From: Deinococcus malanensis | GTDB lineage: Bacteria; Deinococcota; Deinococci; Deinococcales; Deinococcaceae | Direction of reading: 5' to 3' | Length of the DNA: 25,767 nt | Assembly (NCBI RefSeq): GCF_014647655.1 | Contig: NZ_BMPP01000028.1 | Coordinates: forward strand, 1-25,767 | In this document: piece by piece, positions 1-8,773 of the stretch | Numbering within the stretch: the stretch's first letter is position 1 | Layout of the letters: the number at the start of each line of letters is the position of its first letter | The notes under the pieces: generated by a model | Seen by the model: the letters and a program-made list of their open reading frames with translations, nothing else | What the model was told of the DNA's origin: nothing | Database searches by the model: none | Made by a program: the position numbers and the translations under genes

Positions 1-63
1 CGCCGCGAGGCGGCGCTCTTCGAGTTGAGCACGGGAATACTGAGTGGGCTGCCAGCCGGGCAT
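1..63 (-). CDS. Transposase, IS630-like, N-terminal fragment (runs off window)
   Basis: Read on the minus strand, an ATG at 63-61 opens a frame that stays open to the window edge, giving 21 residues that include YSRAQLEERRLAA. This resembles the first helix before the helix-turn-helix domain of IS630-type transposases and related winged-helix proteins, which commonly begin with a Trp/Pro-rich stretch followed by a LEERRLAA-like helix. A TATACT element ends 6 nt upstream of the ATG, which supports this start. Only the N-terminus is visible, so an ordinary HTH regulator with the same first helix cannot be excluded. Confidence 0.5.
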   Translation of the reverse strand, partial: MPGWQPTQYSRAQLEERRLAA

Positions 64-69
64 TCCCCA

Positions 70-75
70 AGTATA
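70..75 (-). promoter_or_regulatory. -10 element TATACT, leaderless type
   Basis: TATACT on the minus strand ends 6 nt before the ATG of the edge gene. The same spacing recurs at five other genes in this window. No convincing -35 box was found. Confidence 0.5.
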
Positions 76-371
76 TCAATGCCAAACCACGACGTGATCA
101 ATAGTTTAAGTTCGGTTGTGCGCAATGCCCGGTGAGATGGCATCTCTGGCGAAATGAATGTCAAATTTCGTTTATTGAACGAGTGGATTATGTGCCGGTA
201 ACTTCGTGCTCTGGGTTCGCAATCTCCAGAACATGGAGCGGCTTATCTGACTGTCCGGCCGCCGATGCCATCGCGGGGCTCACTGAGAGCCTGCGTCCCC
301 TTGGTTCACACCTTATCGATACTTCCTCTGGGTCCCGACGGTCTGCAGCCAGCCCGCACCAGATCAGAAAC
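76..371. other. Intergenic stretch, nothing recognised
   Basis: The stretch between the edge transposase start and the stop of the minus-strand peptidase is less GC-rich than its surroundings in its first 110 nt or so. It holds short open frames but none with codon use, a start signal or a protein pattern I can support. No clear terminator for the peptidase gene was seen. Confidence 0.4.
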
Positions 372-1487
372 TCAGGGAAGTGGCTCACGTGACCGGGCGG
401 CTTTGACCGCCTGCGTGCCCAACCAGGCTTTCCAGTCCTTGTCCAACTGGTCGAATGTCGCTCCGAAAGCTCGCGTAGAGGCCACCTGCGTGCTTTGACC
501 CGCCGCCAGTTCGTGCATGAAGGAGGTCACGCGGGGCATCCCGTAGCGACTCACGGCATAGCGGACGAAGGCGTAGCCCTGGCCATACACATGGGGCCAT
601 AGTTCACCGGGCGTGGCCTCAAAGTTGGACAGGCGGTCCCAGGCCACCAGTTCCCCACGGGTATGCCACGTGATACTGCGCTGCAGGTAGGTCGCACGCG
701 CCTGCTCGGTCCAGATGCCTGACGCCACGAAATGGGCCAGGCCCTCGTGTAGCCACCAGGGTATGCGGATCTGGCCTTCACCGAAGCGCGAAAACACCGC
801 AGCATGCGCCAGCTCATGGGCGAGGGTAACCCGCGACTCCGGCCAGCGCGGGGCTGCCAGTTTGATGGCCTCGCCCGGCTCGTTCCAGCCGCCCACCGGC
901 TGCAGGCTGAGCTGCACACTGGCCGAGAGCGCCGCGTAGCTGCCGTACAGCTTGACGACCGGTGGCTGCGACGGGCCGTACCCCAGGGCGCGCCGGACCA
1001 GCGAGATGGTCGCGTCAAGATTCGTGGCTATGGCGCCCGCCACCTCTTCCTGTCCGGCCTGGGCCAGCACGCGCCCCTGGGCCAGCGTAACGGGGAAGGC
1101 TTCACCGGCATACCGCCACTCTCCGCCGACTTTTCTGAAGGTGGAGGTGAGGGTCACGTCGCGCTGCACGTTGGCCGCCGTGCGCCAGGACCAGCGCAGC
1201 TGCCCCAACGTCTGGCCGCTGATCTCGCGCACATCGCTCAGGGTCAGCCGCAGGTCCTGCGGCGGCCGGGCCACCCAGTCCTGCACGAATCGCCGGTGCT
1301 CGGTCGCGAACATCGGTTCGCGCAGGTCGACCAGTGCCAGGTAGGCCGTCGCGTCCCGGCGGACCAGCGCTTCCTGCATGGCGTTCACAAGCCCGGCAGG
1401 CGAGTCCGGCCCGGCAGCCCGTACATTGCTGGCGGTCAGGAGAACGGACATGGCCAGAGCATTTCGCGCGAACTGTAGATCAGGCAC
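372..1487 (-). CDS. Exported gluzincin metallopeptidase (peptidase MA-like)
   Basis: This 371-residue protein probably hydrolyses peptides outside the cytoplasmic membrane. A short hydrophobic segment with an Ala-rich end at residues 10-25 looks like a signal peptide. The zinc site is clear: HELAH at 224-228 gives two His ligands and the catalytic Glu, and WWLHEGLAHF around 244-253 supplies the third ligand, Glu248, as in the MA-like families where WLNEGLA is typical. The region before it (30-140) has no recognised catalytic motif and may be a SnoaL/NTF2-like or prodomain fold. The GTG start is supported by a GACAAT -10-like element 6 nt upstream; an internal ATG at codon 13 is an alternative. 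It is transcribed divergently from the thiol-redox pair. The substrate is unknown. Confidence 0.8.
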   Translation of the reverse strand: MPDLQFARNALAMSVLLTASNVRAAGPDSPAGLVNAMQEALVRRDATAYLALVDLREPMFATEHRRFVQDWVARPPQDLRLTLSDVREISGQTLGQLRWSWRTAANVQRDVTLTSTFRKVGGEWRYAGEAFPVTLAQGRVLAQAGQEEVAGAIATNLDATISLVRRALGYGPSQPPVVKLYGSYAALSASVQLSLQPVGGWNEPGEAIKLAAPRWPESRVTLAHELAHAAVFSRFGEGQIRIPWWLHEGLAHFVASGIWTEQARATYLQRSITWHTRGELVAWDRLSNFEATPGELWPHVYGQGYAFVRYAVSRYGMPRVTSFMHELAAGQSTQVASTRAFGATFDQLDKDWKAWLGTQAVKAARSREPLP

Positions 1488-1493
1488 CCGCCC

Positions 1494-1499
1494 ATTGTC
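1494..1499 (-). promoter_or_regulatory. -10-like element GACAAT before the peptidase GTG
   Basis: GACAAT on the minus strand is separated from the GTG start by 6 nt, matching the leaderless geometry seen elsewhere here. The first base departs from TANNNT, so this is weaker than the other examples. Confidence 0.35.
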
Positions 1500-1723
1500 G
1501 CGCCCCTGTGCGGCGGATTCCCGGCACCTTGATCACAATGGGGCCGTTTGGAGATGCCCGGGCGGGTCAGGTCCACTGGGCGGTCCACCGTACGAGTCTT
1601 TTTGAAACACTCCTGGTGACTGTCTGCCGAGCCGGCCCAACGTGTTGCCGCCACAACACAAGGTGCCCGGTGGTCAGGATAAAAACAGAACAGAACTCTT
1701 TCAGTGCATAAAAAGGACGAATC

Positions 1724-2221
1724 ATGCAAAAGCGAATTACCCTGCTGCTGTTCCTGATGTCTGGCCTCGCCTCGGCGGTGCGGCCGGGCGATGTGGCGCC
1801 GGACTTTACCCTGAATGACGCGACCGGAAAGAGGGTCACCCTGAGTAGCCTGCGTGGCCAGCCGGTGGTCCTGACGTTCTGGGCCACGTGGTGCCTCGTC
1901 TGCAAAAAGAATTTACCTGAACTGAATCAGGAAGCGGGGCGGGCCAAAATGAAAAACATGTTTGCCGTGAGCGCGACCGACACACCTAAAGCAGCCCTGG
2001 CGTATTTCAAACAAAGCAGGCTGGGCAGCATCACGCCGCTGGTGGACGCGCCGCGGACCAAAGCAACGAGCAACGGGGCCGCCGTCGCCAAGGCCTACCG
2101 CATCATCGGTCAACCGGTCTCCGTGTTTATCGATCAAGGCGGAAAGGTGGCCGCCGTTCACTCGGGTTACCTGCCGCCTGAGCAGTTCCGTGCCTACCTG
2201 AAGCAGATCCGCCCCCGGTGA
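1724..2221 (+). CDS. TlpA/ResA-like periplasmic thioredoxin
   Basis: A 165-residue thiol-disulfide oxidoreductase of the TlpA/ResA/AhpC-TSA group. An N-terminal signal segment (residues 1-18) is followed by the typical opening PGDVAPDFTL and a thioredoxin fold with the redox motif WCLVC (Cys57, Cys60). GQPVSVFID near residue 130 carries the cis-proline found opposite the active site. The ATG follows AAGGACGA at good ribosome-binding distance. The stop overlaps the start of ccdA (GTGA, 2218-2221), so the two are translationally coupled. CcdA proteins pass electrons from cytoplasmic thioredoxin to exported proteins of this kind, so a role in keeping exported thiols or apocytochrome c reduced is likely. 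The exact client is not shown. Confidence 0.88.
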   Translation: MQKRITLLLFLMSGLASAVRPGDVAPDFTLNDATGKRVTLSSLRGQPVVLTFWATWCLVCKKNLPELNQEAGRAKMKNMFAVSATDTPKAALAYFKQSRLGSITPLVDAPRTKATSNGAAVAKAYRIIGQPVSVFIDQGGKVAAVHSGYLPPEQFRAYLKQIRPR

Positions 2222-2919
2222 ACGACTCGCCCGGCTTCCTGCTCGCATTCGGGGCGGGGCTACTGTCGTTCCTTTCGCCGTGTGTGCTGCCCATGCTGCC
2301 GGCCTATCTGGGTTTCCTGACGGGCATGAGCCGGGGGGAACTGGCCGGCGCAGGGGCCAGACGCGTGGCTCTCCGCCACGCCGTGGCGTTCCTGGCCGGC
2401 TTCAGCATCGTGTTTCTTGCACTGGGGGCGCTGGTTGAATCCGCTTCGATTGTGCTCACGACCTACGGAACCCCGGTCCGGATCATTGGCGGTCTGATGG
2501 TGCTGGTGCTGGGCCTGTTCACACTGGGCGTGCTGCGCTTTAACGCCCTGTACCTGGAGCGCCGCATCCACCTGAAGAACAAACCCGCCGGATACCTGGG
2601 CAGCGGCGTGGTCGGGCTGGCATTTGCTGCCGGCTGGACCCCGTGCATGGGACCGATTCTGGCCGGTGTGCTGTTTATGGCCGCCCAGAAGCCGTCGCTG
2701 GGGGTCCCTCTGCTTCTGACCTATGCCCTGGGATTCAGTGTGCCGTTTCTGCTGGGCGCCTTCTTCCTGGAGCGGGTTCGCGCGCTGCACCGCTTCACAC
2801 CCTCGCTGGAGCGGGCCGGTGGCGTGCTGATGGTCGTCGCCGGCGTCCTGCTGCTGACCAACGGGTTTGCGTGGATCAGCCGGTCCCTGGTGAACGTCGT
2901 GGGATTTCAGGGCTTCTGA
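2218..2919 (+). CDS. ccdA: CcdA-type cytochrome c biogenesis / thiol-electron transfer membrane protein
   Basis: A 233-residue integral membrane protein with about six hydrophobic segments. The first contains LSFLSPCVLPMLPAYLG (Cys22) and the fourth GWTPCMGPILAG (Cys143); this pair of Pro-flanked cysteines is the redox centre of the CcdA/DsbD membrane domain. The family moves reducing equivalents from cytoplasmic thioredoxin across the membrane to exported thioredoxin-fold proteins. The GTG start overlaps the stop of the upstream TlpA-like gene, which fits coupled synthesis of the transporter and its acceptor. The length is usual for CcdA. No c-type cytochrome gene lies nearby, so its use in cytochrome maturation is inferred from the family only. 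Confidence 0.92.
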   Translation: MNDSPGFLLAFGAGLLSFLSPCVLPMLPAYLGFLTGMSRGELAGAGARRVALRHAVAFLAGFSIVFLALGALVESASIVLTTYGTPVRIIGGLMVLVLGLFTLGVLRFNALYLERRIHLKNKPAGYLGSGVVGLAFAAGWTPCMGPILAGVLFMAAQKPSLGVPLLLTYALGFSVPFLLGAFFLERVRALHRFTPSLERAGGVLMVVAGVLLLTNGFAWISRSLVNVVGFQGF

Positions 2920-3018
2920 GGGAATGTCTCTTCAACTGCTGAACCTCTGGAGGGCCGCCAATCTGCTGACAGCCTATGATTCCGGCTGAGGGCTCTGCTT
3001 CGGGGACCAGCAGGATTC

Positions 3019-3050
3019 GGCAGGTAAGTCGGCCTTCAGGGCGGCCTGCC
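3019..3050 (+). terminator. Possible hairpin downstream of ccdA
   Basis: GGCAGG (3019-3024) pairs with CCTGCC (3045-3050), with a GC-rich interior, followed by TTCTCC instead of a clean T-run. It sits about 100 nt past ccdA, between convergent genes. Weak as an intrinsic terminator. Confidence 0.25.
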
Positions 3051-3103
3051 TTCTCCAGATCCGGATGGTCAGGACCTGGCAGGCCCACTTCTGTTACCCA
3101 ACT

Positions 3104-3973
3104 TCAGGCAGAGGTCAGATATGGCGTTTTCGGCATCAGGGAAAGCAGGAGCGCGCGGTCGCTTGAGGGGGGAATAATCAGCTCCCACGCAATATCCAAC
3201 GCCTGTTCGGCGGCGCTTTGGCAACCCTGATCAAGCCTTCTCCGGGCATACATCAGCAGGGCGTATCCAGTCTCCACATGTGTGACCCGGGCCTTGTCGA
3301 GCAGAAGACGGAGACGCTCTCCGGTCGTGTCTGCGCCCTCATCCGTACCGGAGAGCAGGCAGCTGTGGACACACAGGGCAATCACTTCCGCGTCGTCGCC
3401 CGACCCGTTCTCCAGAGATAGGTCATCCAGAACAGTGAGCACCTGTCCGGTCCACTGACGCGCGTTTTCGAGGTGGACAGACGCTACCGCCATGCCGCAC
3501 TCGTCGGCCGCATTGCCGGAGTGCGCCATGACCTCCAGATAAGCCGCGAAGGCGCGGACCAGTGGGCGGTTGCTGCACCCGGCCGAGGTTCGCAGTTCGC
3601 CTGCGGCACGGCAGAAGTCGCCCATTCCTACATAGATCCGGGCCATGGCCATCCGGAGGTCGTCTGGTGCCCATTCGCCGGTCGCGAGCAGGGCCTGCAG
3701 GATGTCCTGGGCCTCGCTCACCATGCCGCGCTGGGCCAGAGCCTCAGCAAGCGGCAGCCGGAGATCGGCGGGCAGGAGATGAACACGGGTTTCCAGGCCG
3801 GCGAGCGGACGCGCGGACTCCGGAGAGGGGGCTGCCAGACACAGCCACTCGCGGATCAGTGCGGTCTTGTGGGCGTCAGAACGCGCGCAAGACCCGGGCT
3901 GACCGACTGCGGCGTCAGCCGAACCGGCCTCAGGGGAGGTGTGGAGATGAGCGGTGGAAAAAGTGTCAGGCAT
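3104..3973 (-). CDS. Hypothetical protein with TPR-like helical repeats
   Basis: A 289-residue protein I do not recognise as a named family. From about residue 70 it is almost entirely amphipathic helix with TPR-like pairs, for example LAEALAQRGMVSEAQDILQA and MARIYVGMGDFCRAAGEL, with the Gly/Ala spacing of such repeats. The first 40 residues are low-complexity, and there is no signal peptide, membrane segment or catalytic motif. It lies downstream of, and on the same strand as, the large regulator, 233 nt away, so a separate promoter is likely. It could be a scaffold or a diverged relative of the helical region of SARP/MalT-type regulators. The ATG chosen lacks a strong ribosome-binding site, so the true start may be further in. 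Confidence 0.55.
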   Translation of the reverse strand: MPDTFSTAHLHTSPEAGSADAAVGQPGSCARSDAHKTALIREWLCLAAPSPESARPLAGLETRVHLLPADLRLPLAEALAQRGMVSEAQDILQALLATGEWAPDDLRMAMARIYVGMGDFCRAAGELRTSAGCSNRPLVRAFAAYLEVMAHSGNAADECGMAVASVHLENARQWTGQVLTVLDDLSLENGSGDDAEVIALCVHSCLLSGTDEGADTTGERLRLLLDKARVTHVETGYALLMYARRRLDQGCQSAAEQALDIAWELIIPPSSDRALLLSLMPKTPYLTSA

Positions 3974-4206
3974 GGATGTTCCGGTGATGAAGGGAGACAG
4001 GAGCAGGGGCGCTTGGACGGTGGAACGTCCAGACCGTCAGCGCCGGATGCAGATGTCCACCGTTACTCTACGGACCGGCGTTTCTCACTTGTTTCCACAG
4101 AAAAACCCGGTGGCTCGTGGGTCTTTCTACAGCTCCCGGTGGGCTTGCCCGGCCCGCTACAGGCCTGTGACCATGCAAGCCTTTTCCCAGCCCTCCAGCT
4201 GCGTTC

Positions 4207-7032
4207 CTAGGTGGCGAATCGCTGCTCACCGGCGCGTGCGACCGCATTCAGAGCGTCTGTGATGACGTCACAGAGGCTGCAGTCCAGGTCTCCTGCGACA
4301 CCCGCCTGGACCGGGCGCAGGGCCTCCCGAACCGGTTCCGGAAGGTCAAGGGATGACAGCATTTCCAGCAATTCCGGGTCCGGCACGTTTCTAAGGCCGA
4401 GCAGCAGGGCCCTCGCGGCAGCCAGGCCATGGCCCTGAGCCTGGTGGAGCCCAGCCAGATGGCGCGACACGGCCAACGTCCGGTGCTGAAGCTGGGCATT
4501 GATCTCCTCGGCGAACTGACTGCCGTCCAGGCGCGGCAAAAAGGTCCCCACATTCTGGAGCAGGCGGTCCAGCTCGGCAGGGTCCGGGTTGGCCGCAGAG
4601 TAGGCTGGCCCCAGGTAAGCACTGACATCCACCGTCAGTTCGATATGTTCCGGTGGTGTCAGCAGGCGGTAGCCGCGCGGGTCCTTCCGGGGAGACAGCA
4701 GCTCTTTTTCCAGTTCATGGTCGAGTTCCTTCAGGAGCCCGCGCAGGGTGGAAATGCCCTTGAAGGCTGCGTTACGGCGGTCGCTCTTGTGGGTGTGCAG
4801 TTCCTCGGCAATGGCGTCGGTGGTCTTCCAGTCGGCCTTCAGCGACAGGTAGGCCAGCGCATACAGCGGCAGCAGCGAGCGGGTGGCGATGGGCTGCCCG
4901 TTGACTTCCAGGGCCAGCCGGCCCAGGGTGGTCAGCTTTACGGTGTACCGGGGGCGGATCGCGGGTTGAGGCACGGCGGCAGCGGCGAGCCGCCGAAAGC
5001 GCTCAGGCTCCACGTTCATGTCGGCGCAGGCCTGATAGACCGGAGCGAAGGTGCCGGCGTACATCCGGGCCGTGGGGTCCTCCGGGCTGTCCCGGGCATC
5101 CAGGACCGTGACCAGCATGTTCGCGGTGGCCTCGGTAAAGACTCCCAGTTTCAGCCGCACCTGGGCTGAAAGCAGCTGTGTCAGCAGCACGCTGTCATAG
5201 CTCAGCTTGCCGTCCAGGCTGACCCTCTCGAATTCGACCAGAGCCTCCTGCAGCTCATCCTGCACCAGATGCACCAGCCCCAGGGCCAGTGGCTGGTAGG
5301 CCAGGTGCTCGCTGTAGTTTCCGGTCTCGCCCACGCGGCGGACGACCTCGCGCACGGTCCGGGCGTGGGCGATGAGGCCCTCGTGCTGCTCAAGCATGTA
5401 CAGCGCGAAACAGACGTAGGTGTGCACCATCAGAAGACCGGCCACATTGCCCCGCTCCTCGAAGCCTTCCAGGGCAGCTTCAAAGCTGGCCACCGCCAGT
5501 TCCCACGACCCGAACTCCATGTAGATCAGCGCGCGGGTGTTGTAGAGGTACGGCAGCGAGGCGTCCTTGGACTGCAGGCTCAGGCCCCGCTGCACCAGGC
5601 TCATGGCCTCCTCGTGGTCGCCAGCGTCCTTGCTCATCTCGCTGAGCTGGCACAACAGGTAGGTCATCTCCGAGACGTACCTTGTCCCGGCGCTTTCCGC
5701 CAGGACCAGGGCTTCATAGGCTGCCTCACGGGCGCCCTGAAGGTTGCCGGACATGTACCGCACCCAGGCGTTCTGCGACAGGCTGGTCATGATCAGGTCG
5801 ATCTGGCCCGAGCGCAGGGCACTCTTGTAATGCTTCTCGGCGGCCACAAGCGCGTCGTCGTAGCGGTTGGTTCGCATCAGCAGCAGGGTTTCAGTGCGGT
5901 AGACGCGCGCGCAGTCGATATCGTTCTGGGCCCGTTCCCGGGCAATTTCAAGGTGCTCACGAAACGCCACCAGGTCCACCCTGAGGTTAGCCACGCGCGC
6001 CAGCAGGACATGGGTGTACGAGGAATCGGTGCCGTTGTGCAACTGGTTGATCAGGATATGGTGGCCCCGGTCGGTATCCCCGTCCGAGAGGACGTAGGCC
6101 GCCAGCGTGTCGCGCAGGCTGGGAGACAGGTCCATCATGTCCACACTGCTCAGCAGCGCGATTTTCTGCGGAGTGTCGCTGAAGTCCTCGCCGTAGCGCT
6201 CGAAGTAATACCGGATCAGGTCCACGCGGTGTTCCCGGGCGGTGGACGGCATCACCTCGATCAGGTTCTGCAGTACCTCGTCCGGGGGGCGCACCACCTG
6301 CCCGCTGACGCCCGCGACGTCCTGAAGGCGCCGGCGCATGGCCGGGTGAAGCTGCAGCCGGCCCTCAAGCGGGATCACCGGAAAGCCGGTGTTCAGCAGC
6401 GCCGGAAGCTGGTTTTCCCGCTGCGCGATCAGCAGCGTGGCGTCCAGGGTGTCGTTGTACGCGGCATCGATCAGTTCGTCGCGCTGGACAGGGGAGAGGT
6501 CCTCGATCAGCTCGTCGAAATAGGCGTTGAGCGCCGCCATCGGCGTGCGCTCCATGACCACCATGGCTGGCCAGCCGAGGGTCCGCTGGGCGGTGTCCGC
6601 CACGTGAATGCCGGAGTCCAGGGCCGTGAGCTCCTCGGCGGTGAAGGCCAGGTCCGTAGCGTTCCAGATCACCAGCCGGCGCTGCTGCCACAGCGACAGC
6701 ACCCGGGCATAGTTGAAGTGTTTCAGCGCCAGCACGAAGCGCACCTCCGCCGCCGGATGACGCACCAGCGCCGCCACGGTTTCCGGAGCCAGCAGATGGG
6801 CGTCGTCGATCAGGCACAGGGGCGCGCGGGAGCCCTCGCGGGCCGGGGCCGCGCTGAGCAACTGCAACAGGGTGGTCTGCGGCTGCGCCGTGACGTAGCT
6901 GCTTGCCATCCCGAGGCGCTGGACCTGCTCAAGCAGAACGGTTTTTCCGTAGCCGGCGGGCGCACACAGCAGAACGTGCAGCGCCGAGCTGGCAATTTCG
7001 CCGAGCAGCCGGGGCCGCTCGATCAATTTCAC
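4207..7032 (-). CDS. Large ATPase/TPR transcriptional regulator with C-terminal winged helix (MalT/SARP-like)
   Basis: From a GTG start this is 941 residues. An N-terminal STAND/MalT-type ATPase has Walker A APAGYGKT (about residues 24-31) and a Walker B-like CLIDDAHL ending in Asp76-Asp77. A long helical TPR-like region follows (about 330-650). From about residue 695 comes a winged-helix domain of the OmpR/SARP kind, beginning KLTTLGRLALEVNGQPI and ending near GYRLLTPPEHIELTVDV. The usual SARP order (DNA-binding domain first) is reversed here. The GTG at 7032 is preferred over an upstream start because it overlaps the stop of the serine hydrolase gene (GTGA) and has an AGGG-type ribosome-binding site. 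It probably senses a ligand with its helical region and binds DNA when ATP-bound; the ligand and targets are unknown. Confidence 0.75.
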   Translation of the reverse strand: MKLIERPRLLGEIASSALHVLLCAPAGYGKTVLLEQVQRLGMASSYVTAQPQTTLLQLLSAAPAREGSRAPLCLIDDAHLLAPETVAALVRHPAAEVRFVLALKHFNYARVLSLWQQRRLVIWNATDLAFTAEELTALDSGIHVADTAQRTLGWPAMVVMERTPMAALNAYFDELIEDLSPVQRDELIDAAYNDTLDATLLIAQRENQLPALLNTGFPVIPLEGRLQLHPAMRRRLQDVAGVSGQVVRPPDEVLQNLIEVMPSTAREHRVDLIRYYFERYGEDFSDTPQKIALLSSVDMMDLSPSLRDTLAAYVLSDGDTDRGHHILINQLHNGTDSSYTHVLLARVANLRVDLVAFREHLEIARERAQNDIDCARVYRTETLLLMRTNRYDDALVAAEKHYKSALRSGQIDLIMTSLSQNAWVRYMSGNLQGAREAAYEALVLAESAGTRYVSEMTYLLCQLSEMSKDAGDHEEAMSLVQRGLSLQSKDASLPYLYNTRALIYMEFGSWELAVASFEAALEGFEERGNVAGLLMVHTYVCFALYMLEQHEGLIAHARTVREVVRRVGETGNYSEHLAYQPLALGLVHLVQDELQEALVEFERVSLDGKLSYDSVLLTQLLSAQVRLKLGVFTEATANMLVTVLDARDSPEDPTARMYAGTFAPVYQACADMNVEPERFRRLAAAAVPQPAIRPRYTVKLTTLGRLALEVNGQPIATRSLLPLYALAYLSLKADWKTTDAIAEELHTHKSDRRNAAFKGISTLRGLLKELDHELEKELLSPRKDPRGYRLLTPPEHIELTVDVSAYLGPAYSAANPDPAELDRLLQNVGTFLPRLDGSQFAEEINAQLQHRTLAVSRHLAGLHQAQGHGLAAARALLLGLRNVPDPELLEMLSSLDLPEPVREALRPVQAGVAGDLDCSLCDVITDALNAVARAGEQRFAT

Positions 7033-8198
7033 GTGCCGTCCCTCAGGGTCAGCAGGTTCTGCTCGATCCACAGCACCAGCGGACGGATCTGCTTCTCGAT
7101 GGTCTGGGCATGCCTGGCATCGCTCTGGTCATTGAGATAGGTGTAGGCCATAACCTGGCCGCCGGGCAGTTCCAGGTAACCGGTGAGGGTCAGCAGTCTC
7201 CAGCCGCTTCCGGCTTTGGCGGCCCAGTACTTGGTCTTCAGTACCGGCTGCTTCGGCCGGCAGCAGCCGGTCGCCATCAGCTCACGGAAGACCCTTCTCG
7301 TGGCCGGTTGCAGGTTGACGCCCGACAGCGTCTTGGCCATCAGATCGGTGTACGCGCTCGCGGTGCTCATGTTCTGCACGTAAAACTCCAGTTCCGGGGT
7401 ATAGGCCGGGCCGAAGAAGTACAAGTCCAGGTCTTTTTCCAGTTTCGGCCCGGCCACCGTCTGGGACGCCTTGATGATCCGGTTGGCGGTCAGGATGCGC
7501 TCTTCCAGGGGCTGTCGGGCGTAGGCGGCAGCCGTCGGCAGGGTGTTCAGGGTGAAGGGGTCGACCGGCACCACTTCAGGAATCAGGCCAGACTGGGCGC
7601 TCCACCACGCCTTGGTGGTCAGCATCACCGAGGTGCAGGGGCTGGACTTCCGGGTTTCGCGGGCCAGGCGGCCGGGACCGTAGGCCAGGTGAAGGATGTC
7701 ACTGGCGGTGTTGTCACTGTTGTAGATCGTGCGCCGTGCCAGATCGTAGAGACTGTTGGTCCCAGCGGGGTAGGCTTCAATGCTGCGGTTGGCGGGCGTG
7801 GTGGTGAACTTCGTGGTCAGCTTGTACTTGCCGGCGTCGATTTCCCGGAACATCGCCTGAACGACCAGGGACTTAAACGCGCTCGCCAGTGGGTGCAGGT
7901 CATTGACATTGCCGTGCGTGATCGCGCGGACCGGTTTGCCGGCTGAATCGTAGATAGCGCCATAGAAACTGACGCGGCCGGAAACGACAGGGGGCAGGGC
8001 GGACGCCGTGAGGGTCGGCGTGGCGGTGGCAGCGCCACAGGTTCCTGGTGTCAGGTGGATGGCTGCGGCCGGTTCGGCCAGGGGCTCGAATGGGGCAGGA
8101 ATCGGAACAACCGGGGGCGCGGGCGGCAGCAAAGGTGTGGTCGCGGCAGCGGCGCTGCCCATCAGGAGGGCGGCAAGGGAAAGGCGACGGAAAAGCAT
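7029..8198 (-). CDS. Secreted class A beta-lactamase-like serine hydrolase
   Basis: A 389-residue protein with an N-terminal signal peptide (MLFRRLSLAALLMGSAAAA), a Pro-rich linker (about 22-45) and a penicillin-recognising fold. The three motifs of class A enzymes are present in order: SAFK (Ser106, Lys109) as nucleophile and base, SDN (161-163), and KAG (328-330) in place of KTG/KSG. It may hydrolyse a beta-lactam or act on peptidoglycan peptides. The spacing between SDN and KAG is longer than in ordinary beta-lactamases, so drug resistance should not be assumed. AAGGAG lies 8 nt before the ATG. Its stop overlaps the start of the large regulator, implying joint expression and perhaps a shared cell-envelope stimulus. 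Confidence 0.75.
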   Translation of the reverse strand: MLFRRLSLAALLMGSAAAATTPLLPPAPPVVPIPAPFEPLAEPAAAIHLTPGTCGAATATPTLTASALPPVVSGRVSFYGAIYDSAGKPVRAITHGNVNDLHPLASAFKSLVVQAMFREIDAGKYKLTTKFTTTPANRSIEAYPAGTNSLYDLARRTIYNSDNTASDILHLAYGPGRLARETRKSSPCTSVMLTTKAWWSAQSGLIPEVVPVDPFTLNTLPTAAAYARQPLEERILTANRIIKASQTVAGPKLEKDLDLYFFGPAYTPELEFYVQNMSTASAYTDLMAKTLSGVNLQPATRRVFRELMATGCCRPKQPVLKTKYWAAKAGSGWRLLTLTGYLELPGGQVMAYTYLNDQSDARHAQTIEKQIRPLVLWIEQNLLTLRDGT

Positions 8199-8773
8199 GG
8201 TACAGGCTCCTTGACATGCCCAAATCCGGGAAAACCGGCATCTGGCGTGGAATCGTAATGAATGTTGAGGTTCAGGCCCAGTCTTTTGAGTGTCCAGGAC
8301 AGTGATCAGATGAATTCGGGTCCTGTCCCGTCGCCATAGGCGCCTTCAGGGGGCCGGCAAGACTGAGGTACTTGCAGGGGCCGTGACTCTGTAAATGTGG
8401 CAGGACGGGGGCAGGCATTGTGAAGGGCGGTGACTCCTGGTCGGATGGTGAAGTGCGTTTGTCGGAACGGTTTCAGACTATCTGAAGGCTCTGTCAGATT
8501 TCTCACAGATGATAACCGAGGTGTGAGCTGGACGTGGAAAGGGGGCCTTGCCAAGCGTGTGGAGCGCAACGGTGCTCAGCGAGCCACCGGCGCAGGTGGT
8601 TCCTGGACCCAGCGACTGCGGGGAGCGTCGCACTGCATCGATTTGCATTCTGTTTGAACGGTATTTCGTCTGGAGGGATGCCGGGCCCCGTGATCTCTTC
8701 GGGATGCTGGAGTCTGATCACGACCATTCGGAGCGGCAGCTCTTACCGGCCCGCGCGCCCGGCTCGTCAGGCT
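8199..8773. other. 575-nt intergenic region with palindromes
   Basis: No supported gene. The region separates the polysaccharide synthase stop from the serine hydrolase start, both on minus. It contains a perfect inverted repeat TTCAGA-CTA-TCTGAA at 8472-8486, a second small palindrome TCTGTCAGA at 8490-8498, and a GGACAG/CTGTCC hairpin at 8297-8302 and 8323-8328. These may belong to the promoter/operator of the hydrolase-regulator operon. Short open frames here lack start signals and family resemblance. Confidence 0.4.

Noticed and set aside
5269..7140. Long plus-strand open frame opposite the large regulator
   Set aside because: It is rich in Gln, His, Arg and Gly with no domain pattern, as expected for the antisense of a high-GC gene; the minus-strand frame has Walker and winged-helix motifs.
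8472..8486. Radiation/desiccation response motif of Deinococcus
   Set aside because: The palindrome TTCAGA-CTA-TCTGAA does not match the known TTATGTCATTGACATAA-type consensus.
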